From: Dehalogenimonas sp. THU2
GTDB lineage: Bacteria; Chloroflexota; Dehalococcoidia; Dehalococcoidales; Dehalococcoidaceae
DNA length: 64,000 nucleotides
Assembly: GCF_039749495.1 (NCBI RefSeq)
Contig: NZ_JBDLLU010000002.1
Location: 108,631-172,630 of the forward strand
Reading direction: 5' to 3'
How positions within the stretch are numbered: the stretch's first letter is position 1; each line of letters opens with the position of its first letter. The notes under the pieces were generated by a model. The model made no database searches. It was not told the origin of the DNA and was given only the letters and a program-made list of their open reading frames with translations. This document shows positions 30,391-39,483 of the stretch, one piece after another. The translations under genes and the position numbers were made by a program.

Positions 30391-33300
30391 ATGAAGTCTC
30401 AAGTCACTCGTAGGGACTTTCTGAAGGCCAGTGGCGGTGTCGCCGGACTTTTCGCCACCACCGGTCTCTTCAGGGGTCCACTGGCCGAGTCAGCCGTTCC
30501 GGTTGACGACCGCCCCCGCTGGGTCAAGGAAACCTACACCATCTGCCCCTACGACGCATCGGGATGCGGCTTCCTGTGTTACACCGATTCCGCGGGCCGC
30601 CTGGTCAACATCGAAGGCGATCCCAATCATCCGGTGAACCAGGGCGGCGCCTGCTCCAAAGGCGCTTCCATGTCCCAGCTCCACAACAACCCGCGCCGCC
30701 TGCAAAAGGTCAAGTACAGGGCTCCGGGCGCCTCCGACTGGGTGGAGAAGGACTGGGATTGGGCGATCACCGAGATCGCCAAGCGGATCAAGAAGACCCG
30801 CGACGAGAACTGGATCGAGACCAACGCCAAAGGCAACAAGGTGAAACGCACCGAAGCCCTGGCCATGGTCGGCGCTTCACCCTTCGATAACGAAGAATGC
30901 CAGTTGCTGGTCAAGATGCTCAGGGCTCTTGGCATCGTCTATATGGAGACACAAGCCCGCCTCTGACATTCCTCCACTGTCGCCAGTTTGGCGGAATCGT
31001 TTGGACGCGGCGCAATGACCAACCACTGGACCGATGTGGCTAATTCCGATGTCATCCTGGTCATCGGTGCCAACCCGGCCGAAAATCATCCGGCCTCATT
31101 CAAGCACATCGAACGGGCTATGGAACGGGGTGCCAAGCTCATCTCCATCGACCCCCGGTTCACCCGCTCCTCAGCCAAGGCAGATATCTTTGCCCAGATG
31201 CGCTCTGGCTCCGACATCGCGGTCATCGGCGCGCTCATCAACCATGTCATCAAGGATATCGAAGCACGGCCGGACAACTACAACCTCACCTACATCAAGG
31301 AATACACCAACGCCCCGACCCTGGTGAACCCCGCGTTCCAGGGGCCTGCGGAACTGGACGGTCTGTTCAGCGGTTACAACCCGACGACCCGCAGCTACAA
31401 CAAGGCCACCTGGTCGTATCAACTGGACGCAGCCGGTGTGCCGATCAAGGACAAGACGCTTCAGGACCCCAACTGCGTCTTCCAGCTCCTCAAAAAGCAC
31501 TACTCACGCTACACCCCGGCCAAGGTCAACGAGATTGCCGGTATCCCGGAATCTAAATTCCAGGAGATCGCCGACGTAGTGACCACCGCCGGTCCCAGAG
31601 ACAAGTCCATGACCATCATGTACGCCATGGGCGCCACTCAGCATACCTACGGCACTCAAATCATCCGCGCCTATGGCATCCTGCAGTTCCTGCTGGGTAA
31701 CGTCGGCGTATCCGGCGGCGGCATCAACGCCCTCCGCGGCGAGGCTAACGTCCAGGGCGCCACCGACTACTGCCTGCTCTTCCACATCCTGCCGGGCTAC
31801 CTGCCGATGATGGTCGATACCGATGTCGACCTGGCCGCCTACAACACCCGCACCGCAGTGGTTAAAAAAGATCCCAAGAGTTTGAACTGGTGGAGCAACC
31901 GGCCGAAGTATATCGCCAGCATGCTCAAGACCTGGTTTGGTGAGAAGGGCACGACGGCAAACAACTTCGGCATGGACTGGCTGCCCAGGATCGATGTCGG
32001 CGCCAACCACTCCTGGATCCCCCTCTTCAAGAATATGTTCGCAGGTAAGATCAAAGGCCTGATGGTCTGGGGTATGAACCCGGTGGTGTGCGGTCCCAAC
32101 AACACTCAAACCATCCAGGCTTTGGAAAAGCTTGACTGGATGATGGTTTCCGACCTCTGGGAGATCGAGACCGCCACCTTCTGGAAACGCCCCGGCGCCA
32201 ATCCGGCCAGCATCAACACCGAAGTCTTCCAGTTGCCGGCTGCCGCGTCCATGGAAAAAGAAGGCTCGGTATCCAACTCCAGCCGCTGGATGCAGTGGCG
32301 TTACAAGGCGGTTGAACCGCCCGGAGACGCCATGGCCGACCTGGATATGATCAATCTCCTCATGCTCAAACTGCGTGAAATGTATGCTGCCGAGGGCGGT
32401 CCCAGCCCTGAAGCCATCCTGAATATGGATTGGAACTACGGCACCCATGTCGACCCGCAGCAGGTAGCCAAAGAGAACAACGGCTATGACTTGAAAACCG
32501 GTAAACTGATGGCCAACTTCGTCGGTCTTCTAGCTGACGGGACTACATCCTGCGGTAACTGGATCTATTCCGGCAGTTACAGTGAAACACTGGGCAACTT
32601 GTCGGAGCGACGCGACCTGGCCGACGGGCCCTTCAATATCGGCCTTAACGCCAAGTGGGCCTGGTCCTGGCCGCTCAACCGCCGCATCATCTACAACCGC
32701 GCTTCGGTCGACCTGGACGGTCAACCATGGAACCCGCGACTGCCGGTCGTTCGCTGGAACAACGACACCAAGGTTTGGGAAGGCGACATCATCGATGGCG
32801 GCTCCGGTCCGATCAACCAGGGTGGTTGGCTGCCATTCATCATGCTGGCCGAGGGCGTGGGTAATGTGTTCGGTCCCGGCCTGGTAGACGGTCCCTTCCC
32901 GGAGCACTACGAACCCTGGGAGAGCCCGGTAGCGAACGCCATGAGTGGCCAGGCGGATAACCCCACCTTCAAGATCTGGGAAGGCGACCTGGATGTCAAG
33001 GGCACGATCGCCAACTTCCCCATCGCCTGCACGACCTTCCGGCTGGTAGAGCACTGGCAGTCCGGCGCTATGACCCGCAACCTGCCGTGGCTGGTGGAAA
33101 TGGCGCCCAAACCCTTCGTGGAAGTCAGTGAAGAACTGGCTCGTGAGAAGGGTATCGAACAGGGCGATATGGTCAAGCTCAGCTCCGCCCGCGGCAGCAT
33201 CGAGCTCAATGCCATGATCACCAAACGGCTCAAGCCGTTCAACCTGGCTGGCAAGACCGTCCACCAGGTAGCCATGCCATGGCACTGGGGCTGGGCTGGT

Positions 33301-33477
33301 CTGTCCACCGGCGCCAGCGCCAATACCCTGTCGCCCAACGCCGGCGACGCCAACACCATGATCCCGGAATCCAAAGCCTTCCTCGTACAGATTGAGCGGA
33401 TAGGCAGCGGAGACCTGCCGAAGATCACCGGCCGGGCGACTCCCATCGAGCCGCTGGTCATCCGAAGGGGGAGCTAG
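30391..33477 (+). CDS. fdhA: Formate dehydrogenase-like molybdopterin subunit, selenocysteine-containing
   Basis: Catalytic subunit of a respiratory formate dehydrogenase of the complex iron-sulfur molybdoenzyme family. Starting at the ATG at 30391 (after AAAAGGAGG) and reading the TGA at 30964-30966 as selenocysteine 192, the product has 1028 residues, normal for FdhA. It has a Tat signal (TRRDFLKASG), a [4Fe-4S] site with Cys52, 59, 63 and 88, and the catalytic segment QARL-U-HSSTVAS followed by FGRGAMTNHWTD. This matches FdnG/FdhF around the active-site Sec. The C-terminal half shows the dinucleotide-binding domain (EMAPKPFVEVSEELAREKGI). The start of the longer frame at 30274 lacks a ribosome binding site. 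It heads the fdhA-fdhB-nrfD-fdhE operon. Confidence 0.9.
30967..30999 (+). ncRNA. bSECIS-like hairpin after the fdhA UGA
   Basis: Immediately after the UGA, CGCCA (30981-30985) pairs with TGGCG (30989-30993) around a GUU loop. ATTC (30968-30971) pairs with GAAT (30994-30997), leaving a 9-base 5' bulge. The apical loop lies about 20 nt after the UGA, the spacing expected for bacterial SelB-binding SECIS elements, and it has the G-U in the loop. Confidence 0.7.
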
Positions 33478-33480
33478 ACA

Positions 33481-34314
33481 ATGGCTAAAGGACTTTTAAT
33501 CGATACCGTCAAGTGCACCGGTTGCCGGGGTTGCCAGGCAGCCTGCAAACAGTGGAACTTGAACCCGGGTGTTGAAACCGTGTTCAGCCCCACTCTGACC
33601 AACCCGGTGGAGACCAACGCTTACACCTTTGTCCATGTCGAATTCTTCGAGAAGGAGAAGGCGAACGGTGATCTCGGCTGGCACATGGTTTCCAAGAGAT
33701 GTATGCATTGCATCAACCCAGCCTGCGTATCCGTATGCCCGGTAGGGGCGTTGCAAAAATTGGAAAACGGTCCGGTTGTCTGGGAAGAGGGCCGCTGCAT
33801 CGGCTGCCGCTACTGCCAGAACGCCTGCCCGTTCGACATCCCCAAGTACACCTGGTACGACCAGGATGGCAAATCCGATCCCTGGCCAAAGATCGCCAAG
33901 TGCACCCTGTGCTGGGATCGGCAGGCGACCGGAACCCCCTCCGCGGAACCGGCCTGCGCCAAGACCTGCCCGCCCGACGCCATCCGTTTCGGCGAGCGTG
34001 AAGAACTCCTGGCTATCGCCAAGAACCGTATTCAGAAGAGTCCGGACAAATACTTTAATCACATCTACGGCGAGAATGAGGTCGGCGGTACCCAGGTGAT
34101 GTTCATCTCCGCTGTATCTCCGCAGGACATCGGCTTTCCCGAAGTGGAAACGGAAGCTTACCCGGATTTCACCTGGGAATTCCTGTCCAAGATCCCGTAC
34201 GAAGTGGCGGCACTGGGCGCCGTACTGGTGGGCACCTACGCCTTCCGGTCCATGCGCATGAAAGGCAGTGGCGCCGGCGATAGTAAAACTTCAACAAAAG
34301 GAGGCGTTCATTAG
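33481..34314 (+). CDS. fdhB: Formate dehydrogenase Fe-S subunit
   Basis: Electron-transfer subunit with four [4Fe-4S] clusters that passes electrons from FdhA to the membrane subunit. The 277-residue protein has cysteine groups CTGCRGCQAACKQWN, CMHCINPACVSVCPVGAL, CIGCRYCQNACPFDIPKY and CTLCWDRQATG...CAKTCPPDAI. Near the C-terminus EVAALGAVLVGTYAFRSM is hydrophobic and could be a weak membrane anchor. No Tat signal is seen; export with FdhA as a complex is the known route for this family. It starts 3 bases after fdhA. Confidence 0.94.
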   Translation: MAKGLLIDTVKCTGCRGCQAACKQWNLNPGVETVFSPTLTNPVETNAYTFVHVEFFEKEKANGDLGWHMVSKRCMHCINPACVSVCPVGALQKLENGPVVWEEGRCIGCRYCQNACPFDIPKYTWYDQDGKSDPWPKIAKCTLCWDRQATGTPSAEPACAKTCPPDAIRFGEREELLAIAKNRIQKSPDKYFNHIYGENEVGGTQVMFISAVSPQDIGFPEVETEAYPDFTWEFLSKIPYEVAALGAVLVGTYAFRSMRMKGSGAGDSKTSTKGGVH

Positions 34315-34315
34315 C

Positions 34316-35479
34316 GTGAACAACAGAAACGTACCCCTGTTTAGTTTCTGGGGCGTTGTCCAGATCCTCCTTGGTCTCGGCGCCATCGGCGTCGTGGTGG
34401 CCAAGCTGGTCTGGGGCCTCGGAGCGGTCACCAACCTTTCCGATAACTGGCCGTGGGGCCTGTGGGTCGCCTTCGACGTCGGCGTTTACATCGCCAGCGC
34501 AGCCGGCGGTTTCGTCCTGGCCGCCCTGGTTTATGTCTTCAAGATCGAGGCTTTCCGGCCGCTGGTCAAACCAGCGATCCTCATCGCCACCCTGGGCTAC
34601 ACCATCGGCGCCCTGGGTATCGCCGTGGATCTCGGCCGCAGCCCGCTCATCGTCCATCCGCTGTGGATGTGGCAGCCCTCCTCCATCATGTTCGAAGTGG
34701 CCTGGTGCGTCATGATGTACCTGACGGTCCTTTACTTCGAATTCAGCCCCAACGTCTTCGAGCGCTTCGGCCTCAAGAACGCCGCCAAGATACAGCACGC
34801 CGTGGTTATCCCGCTGGTTATCTTCGGCATCCTCCTGTCCTTCCTGCACCAGTCATCACTGGGCGCCCTGTTCCTGATCACTCCCGATCAGCAGGCACTG
34901 TGGCATCTGCCGCTCATGGGCTACCTCTTTGTTATCTCCGCCATGTCGCTGGGCCTTTCAGTGCTGACCTTCTTCAGCGTCATCATCGCCAAGTCCTGGA
35001 AACTGACGCTGCGGCTGGATCTCCTGCCCAAGGTCATGTCTATCGCCGCCTTTATACTGGCCTTCTACCTAGGCTTGCGCTTCTTCGACATGGCACGTTC
35101 AGGAAGTTTCTCAGCCTTCGCCTTCGATGAATTCGGTCTGCTCTTCCTGGCCGAGGTCGGCCTGGGCATGATCGTACCGATCATCCTCATCGCTATGAAA
35201 GGCGTCCGGGAGTCCCGTTCCGGCCTTTTGTGGAGCTCCGGGCTGATCATCATGGGGCTAATGCTCAACCGCATCAATACCCTGGTGATCTCGCATGCCC
35301 CGGCCCGGGTCGGCAGCTATGTCCCCACGGTGTGGGAATTCATCTTCACCCTGGGTCTGATCGCCGGAGCGATGTACGCCTTCCGTCTGGCCGCGAAATA
35401 CCTGCCGCTCTTCTCCGAGCAGAAGGCCGGCCTGCCTGAATCAGTGGCCAGAACCAATCCTGAGGTTGTACCGGCCTAG
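34316..35479 (+). CDS. NrfD/PsrC-type integral membrane subunit
   Basis: Membrane anchor subunit of the formate dehydrogenase-like complex, about 387 residues with nine to ten transmembrane helices. The family-like segments FSFWGVVQILLGLGAIGVVV and GLWVAFDVGVYIASAAGGF occur near the N-terminus. The GTG at 34316 follows AAGGAGG and immediately succeeds the fdhB stop. In Dehalococcoides the equivalent protein (OmeB) is proposed to link the molybdoenzyme to the dehalogenase complex without quinones. The same role here is an inference. Confidence 0.9.
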   Translation: MNNRNVPLFSFWGVVQILLGLGAIGVVVAKLVWGLGAVTNLSDNWPWGLWVAFDVGVYIASAAGGFVLAALVYVFKIEAFRPLVKPAILIATLGYTIGALGIAVDLGRSPLIVHPLWMWQPSSIMFEVAWCVMMYLTVLYFEFSPNVFERFGLKNAAKIQHAVVIPLVIFGILLSFLHQSSLGALFLITPDQQALWHLPLMGYLFVISAMSLGLSVLTFFSVIIAKSWKLTLRLDLLPKVMSIAAFILAFYLGLRFFDMARSGSFSAFAFDEFGLLFLAEVGLGMIVPIILIAMKGVRESRSGLLWSSGLIIMGLMLNRINTLVISHAPARVGSYVPTVWEFIFTLGLIAGAMYAFRLAAKYLPLFSEQKAGLPESVARTNPEVVPA

Positions 35480-36330
35480 TGGGAAAGCTGGACTATAAGC
35501 GCTGCCGCGCTGAGCTTAAGCGCTACGAGACCGAGCAACCCCAGGCGGGCGCGCTCACAGGCCTCAGTAATTCGATACTGGATATCCAGGAGTCGGTCCG
35601 AGCAAGTCTCGGGCCGGCTCCTGCCGTCTCCGCCGAGGCCATGAGCAACATGAATGCGGGAGTCCCGGCGATGGGCGGTAAGAGCCCGGTCATGCCGGGG
35701 GGCATCTTCCGGCCGGCCGCTGAGAAGCTGGCCGCGGTATTCACCAACACCGCCGGGGCCGCTTTCCCCCTGGATCGCATCCTGGCGCTGCCACAGCTCC
35801 AGGGAGACGATGTCTCCGCGGTGGCCGACGATCTGCTGGGAGGCCAATTGGATCTCGACGCCCTGGCTGAAGGCAGCGGCTTCAACGCCGAAACCATAGC
35901 TCTGTTCCTGCACAGCCTTTTCGTGCCGTTTTTCGAGCGGGAAGCCGAGCCCTACTCCCAGGCAGTCCTGGACCGGGAGATTAAATGGACCAGCGGCATC
36001 TGCCCCGTCTGCGGCGCTCCGCCGCGGTACGCGGTTTACTATGATGATAAAGGCTATCGGAAGCTATATTGCGGTCTCTGCCGCACCCAATGGCCTTACC
36101 CCCGCCACAAATGCCCGGTCTGCGAAAACCTGAAGGGCACCGCTTTGCGGATAATGACCCTCGGTGAAGACCAGGCACACATGGCAGAAGCCTGCGAATC
36201 CTGTAAGTCTTATATCAAGGCGACCGATGAGCGAAAGCTGTTGCGTGAATGTCTGCCGGTAATCGAGGACGTTGTCACAGCAGCGATCGATATCGCAGCC
36301 ACGAAGGAAGGCTACAGCCGGGCCGCGTAA
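35479..36330 (+). CDS. fdhE: Formate dehydrogenase accessory protein FdhE
   Basis: Cytoplasmic maturation factor of formate dehydrogenases. The 283-residue product has the FdhE pattern of four paired cysteine knuckles: CPVCGAPP, CGLCRTQW, CPVCENL and CESCKSY, with WPYPRHKC between them. The GTG start overlaps the nrfD stop by one base, indicating translational coupling. A strong terminator follows, closing the operon. Confidence 0.9.
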   Translation: MGKLDYKRCRAELKRYETEQPQAGALTGLSNSILDIQESVRASLGPAPAVSAEAMSNMNAGVPAMGGKSPVMPGGIFRPAAEKLAAVFTNTAGAAFPLDRILALPQLQGDDVSAVADDLLGGQLDLDALAEGSGFNAETIALFLHSLFVPFFEREAEPYSQAVLDREIKWTSGICPVCGAPPRYAVYYDDKGYRKLYCGLCRTQWPYPRHKCPVCENLKGTALRIMTLGEDQAHMAEACESCKSYIKATDERKLLRECLPVIEDVVTAAIDIAATKEGYSRAA

Positions 36331-36347
36331 ATTCTCCTGTAAGTCAT

Positions 36348-36387
36348 AAGAAGGCGTATCGATGAATCGATACGCCTTCTTTGTTTT
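36348..36387 (+). terminator. Rho-independent terminator of the fdh operon
   Basis: A perfect 16-bp inverted repeat (36348-36363 with 36366-36381, loop GA) followed by TGTTTT. Confidence 0.92.
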
Positions 36388-36483
36388 ACCGGCAAAGACA
36401 GGAATTGCCGACTATTCAGATTTAAGCCGCACCCGCCTTTATGCTATATTATGCTGAACGATCATTCAGGGAGAGCGTCCAAC

Positions 36484-37902
36484 ATGATTTCAAAGATATT
36501 GGTTGCCAACCGCGGCGAGATTGCGATTCGGGTCATGCGAGCCTGCCGTGAACTCGGTATCAAAACGGTGGCTGTTTATTCCGAGGCTGACCAGGACGCC
36601 TTTTTCGCCAGCTACGCCGATGAAGCCTACCTGCTGGGACCGGCGCCGGCCACCCTGAGCTACCTCAATATGGATAAGATCATCGAAATAGCCAGGGCCT
36701 CCGGCGCCGAAGCCATACACCCCGGGTACGGTTTTCTATCCGAAAACCCCGCCTTTGCCCGAGCCTGTGAGAAAGCCAAGATCCTTTTCATTGGTCCCCC
36801 GTCCCACGTGCTCGACCTGACGGGCAACAAGATCACCGCCCGCGAGGAAGCGGTCAAAGCCGGGGTGCCGGTGATCCCCGGCACCGGTGAATGTCCCGCT
36901 GATTTCTCCCACCTTCAGGATGAACTCGGCGATATCGGCTACCCACTCATCGTCAAGCCGGCTGGCGGCGGCGGCGGTATCGGCATGGTCATCGCCCGGA
37001 ACGACGCCGACCTGCAGCGCGCCCTGTGTTCTTCCCCGGAGATGGCGAAAAAGTATTTCGGCGTGGCCAGCGTGTATGTCGAAAAATACATTGAACGGCC
37101 GCGTCACATCGAGTTCCAGATACTGGCCGATAACCAGGGTAATATCATCCACCTGGGAGAGCGTGAGTGCTCCATCCAGCGTTTCCACTCCAAGGTGATC
37201 GAGGAATCCCCGTCACCGGCGCTGACGCCCGAGTTGAGAGCGGAGATGGGCGCGGCGGCGGTCAACCTGGCACGGGCTATCAAATATGTGGGCGCCGGTA
37301 CGGTGGAGTTCATCTATTCCGAAGGGCGTTACTACTTCCTGGAGGTCAACGCCCGCATCCAGGTGGAACACCCGGTCACCGAGATGATCACCGGGATCGA
37401 CCTGGTCAAGGAACAGATCAATATCGCCACCGGACTATCTCTTTCCATCAAACAGGAAGATGTAAAAACCAACGGTTGGGCTATCGAATGCCGCATCAAC
37501 GCCGAAGATCCACTGCGGAACTTCATGCCTTCACCCGGCAAGCTGGCGGGTTACCGCTCGCCAGGCGGTATCGGCATCCGGGTGGATTCCGGTGTGCATA
37601 ACGGTTACACCATCCCCGACTGCTACCACCCCATGATCAGCAAGCTGGTAGCCTGGGGCCGCGACCGCAACGAGGCCATCATGCGCATGCGGCGGGCGCT
37701 CAGCGAATATATCATCCTGGGCGTGGACACCAACCTCCTGCTGCATAAGGCGATACTGGAAAATTCCCGCTTCATCGCGGGAGACCTGGACACCGACTTC
37801 ATCAGCCGTGAGATATCCCTCCTGGCCGACATGCAGCGTATCAGGGAGCGGGACAAGAACATCAACGTGCGGATGGAGCAGATCTTCGTCCGGCCGAAAT
37901 AG
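36484..37902 (+). CDS. accC: Biotin carboxylase subunit
   Basis: ATP-grasp enzyme that carboxylates biotin for acetyl-CoA or pyruvate carboxylase. The 472-residue protein has the typical KILVANRGEIAIRVMRACRELG start, HPGYGFLSENPAFA, the glycine-rich KPAGGGGGIGM, EKYIERPRHIEFQILAD and the catalytic EVNARIQVEHPVTEM. The ATG at 36484 follows GGGAGAGCG. No carboxyltransferase or biotin carrier gene is adjacent, so which carboxylase it serves (AccC or PycA) cannot be decided. Confidence 0.92.
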   Translation: MISKILVANRGEIAIRVMRACRELGIKTVAVYSEADQDAFFASYADEAYLLGPAPATLSYLNMDKIIEIARASGAEAIHPGYGFLSENPAFARACEKAKILFIGPPSHVLDLTGNKITAREEAVKAGVPVIPGTGECPADFSHLQDELGDIGYPLIVKPAGGGGGIGMVIARNDADLQRALCSSPEMAKKYFGVASVYVEKYIERPRHIEFQILADNQGNIIHLGERECSIQRFHSKVIEESPSPALTPELRAEMGAAAVNLARAIKYVGAGTVEFIYSEGRYYFLEVNARIQVEHPVTEMITGIDLVKEQINIATGLSLSIKQEDVKTNGWAIECRINAEDPLRNFMPSPGKLAGYRSPGGIGIRVDSGVHNGYTIPDCYHPMISKLVAWGRDRNEAIMRMRRALSEYIILGVDTNLLLHKAILENSRFIAGDLDTDFISREISLLADMQRIRERDKNINVRMEQIFVRPK

Positions 37903-37906
37903 GAAA

Positions 37907-38797
37907 ATGACAGGCGGCACAGAACAATCATCGAACCGGGGCATGATCTCGGATAAAACCCTGCTCTACATCGGAGCACATCCGGACGATGAAAGTTTCG
38001 GCCCCGGCGCCACTCTGGCGCACTATGCCGCAAAGGGGATGAAGGTCTACTACGCTTGCGCCACACGGGGTGAGGCCGGCACCATCGACCCGCAATTCCT
38101 TACGTCCGGCCTGACGACCACCGGCGAAGTCCGCTGGGCGGAACTCGAATGCGCTGGAAAGGCCCTGGGGCTGGCTGGTATCTTCCACCTGGGCTACCGG
38201 GACTCCGGTATGGCCGGCAGCGCCGACAATGATCATCCGGACGCCCTCTGCAACGCTCCAATCGAAGCAGTCACCGAACGCATCGTCAAGATCATTCGTG
38301 AAGTCACCCCTCAGGTCATCCTCACTCACGACCCATGCGGCGACTACGGCCACCCCGACCATATCGCCATACACAAGGCAGTTACCGCGGCTTTTCACGC
38401 CGCCGGCGAGGGAAGCAAGTTTCCGGAATCAGGCGCACCGTTTCAACCGATGAAGCTTTATTACAGCGTCTTCCCCCGGAAACTCCTTAAAACGGCGGTG
38501 AGATTGCTGCCACTCTTCGGACAGGATCCGAAACGCTTCGGACGCAATAATGACATCGACCTGACCGCACTGGCAGGTGAAAACCTGCCCGTAAACGCGA
38601 TCGTGAGCCTCGATAAGTGCGACCTCGAAGCCCGGGACAAGGCTTCAGCCTGCCACCGAAGCCAACTCGAGGGAGGTCCGCCCCGGCGCGGCCTTTTAAA
38701 AATCCTCGACCGGATCACCGGCAGACGCGATACCTTCACCCGCGCCCATCCTCCCACGATCGATAAGCGAGAAAAGGATTTGTTCGAAAGGGTCTAA
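37907..38797 (+). CDS. PIG-L/LmbE-family deacetylase
   Basis: Zinc-dependent deacetylase of N-acetylglucosaminyl compounds, 296 residues. The metal-binding motif AHPDDESFGPGATLAHYA is near the N-terminus and HPDHIAIHKAV follows near residue 145. The ATG at 37907 is 4 bases after accC. Another ATG at 37943 would place AHPDDE at the family-usual distance and could be the true start. The substrate is unknown. Confidence 0.85.
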   Translation: MTGGTEQSSNRGMISDKTLLYIGAHPDDESFGPGATLAHYAAKGMKVYYACATRGEAGTIDPQFLTSGLTTTGEVRWAELECAGKALGLAGIFHLGYRDSGMAGSADNDHPDALCNAPIEAVTERIVKIIREVTPQVILTHDPCGDYGHPDHIAIHKAVTAAFHAAGEGSKFPESGAPFQPMKLYYSVFPRKLLKTAVRLLPLFGQDPKRFGRNNDIDLTALAGENLPVNAIVSLDKCDLEARDKASACHRSQLEGGPPRRGLLKILDRITGRRDTFTRAHPPTIDKREKDLFERV

Positions 38798-38864
38798 TTA
38801 TCCCTTCGAAAAACCTTACTTCACTCCCCAACCCAATATAGACAATTATAAGTATTTCAAAACC

Positions 38865-38893
38865 TTGCACCAATTATTGTTAACTGTTATAAT
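38865..38893 (+). promoter_or_regulatory. Promoter of the HTH/response-regulator operon
   Basis: TTGCAC (38865-38870), a 17-base spacer and a perfect TATAAT (38888-38893). The transcript would have a leader of about 195 nt before the first gene. Confidence 0.65.
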
Positions 38894-38945
38894 CCGGGCA
38901 ATAGGATTTCTTTGTACCTTAACACAGTACACCCACACCTCATGC

Positions 38946-39051
38946 TGAGAATCTTAGCCCGCATCCGGCTGGAGGTTCTCAATATGGCACCTTAAGCCTG
39001 TCGTTACCACCCCCCATCTCAAGCGACATTAACGGATTTGTTGTCGCTTTT
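38946..39051 (+). promoter_or_regulatory. Structured leader with hairpin and terminator-like stem-loop
   Basis: TGAGAA (38946-38951) pairs with TTCTCA (38976-38981) and encloses AGCC/GGCT. Further on, AAGCGACA (39021-39028) pairs with TGTCGCTT (39042-39049) and runs into TTTT. This looks like an intrinsic terminator 43 bases before the gene, giving an attenuator-like layout. Confidence 0.45.
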
Positions 39052-39093
39052 CGGCAGCGCCTTCCAAGACTTCAATACAAGGAGATTCAAAGG

Positions 39094-39483
39094 ATGGCTT
39101 TATGCACAACCGATACATATTTTAGAAATTGGATGCTATTAGACCATTCCCGTTCCTATCCAGATTTGACCTGCAGGGAACTGGGTGAACAATTCGGACT
39201 ATCACCCCAGAGAGTATCACAACTGCTCAGAATCCATTCCTGCAAACAACTGATCCAGCGCCGCAACCAACTCCTCTTGCGCTATCATGAAAAGCACATC
39301 ATCTCAGGCGACGGTGTTCAGGGTGAACTGTTTGCCCTGACTCGCGGTAAAGACTACTACAGAATTCAACAAGGTATCCGTAACTGCACCTGCGTGGTAT
39401 GTCCGACTAAAACTTTGCCCAGCATCCCTGATTCCAGCGCAGGCAACTTTACGGAACAGACTAAGGAGGTTGAAGATGTTTAA
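39094..39483 (+). CDS. Small helix-turn-helix protein
   Basis: A 129-residue protein. Residues 20-50 read like a helix-turn-helix (DLTCRELGEQFGLSPQRVSQLLRIHSC), so DNA binding is likely. The C-terminal part carries two cysteines (NCTCVVC) and is not recognised. The start ATG follows AAGGAGATTCAAAGG. Its stop overlaps the response regulator by 8 bases, so the two are translationally coupled. The position just upstream of rdhA1 suggests a role in rdh regulation. Confidence 0.75.
   Translation: MALCTTDTYFRNWMLLDHSRSYPDLTCRELGEQFGLSPQRVSQLLRIHSCKQLIQRRNQLLLRYHEKHIISGDGVQGELFALTRGKDYYRIQQGIRNCTCVVCPTKTLPSIPDSSAGNFTEQTKEVEDV

Noticed and set aside
31504..32448. A 314-codon minus-strand open frame within fdhA
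   Set aside because: Shadow of the molybdoenzyme gene.
30988..33477. Reading the second part of fdhA as a separate gene starting at 30988
   Set aside because: There is no ribosome site, the first part ends exactly at the catalytic Sec codon, and the two parts join into a normal-length FdhA.
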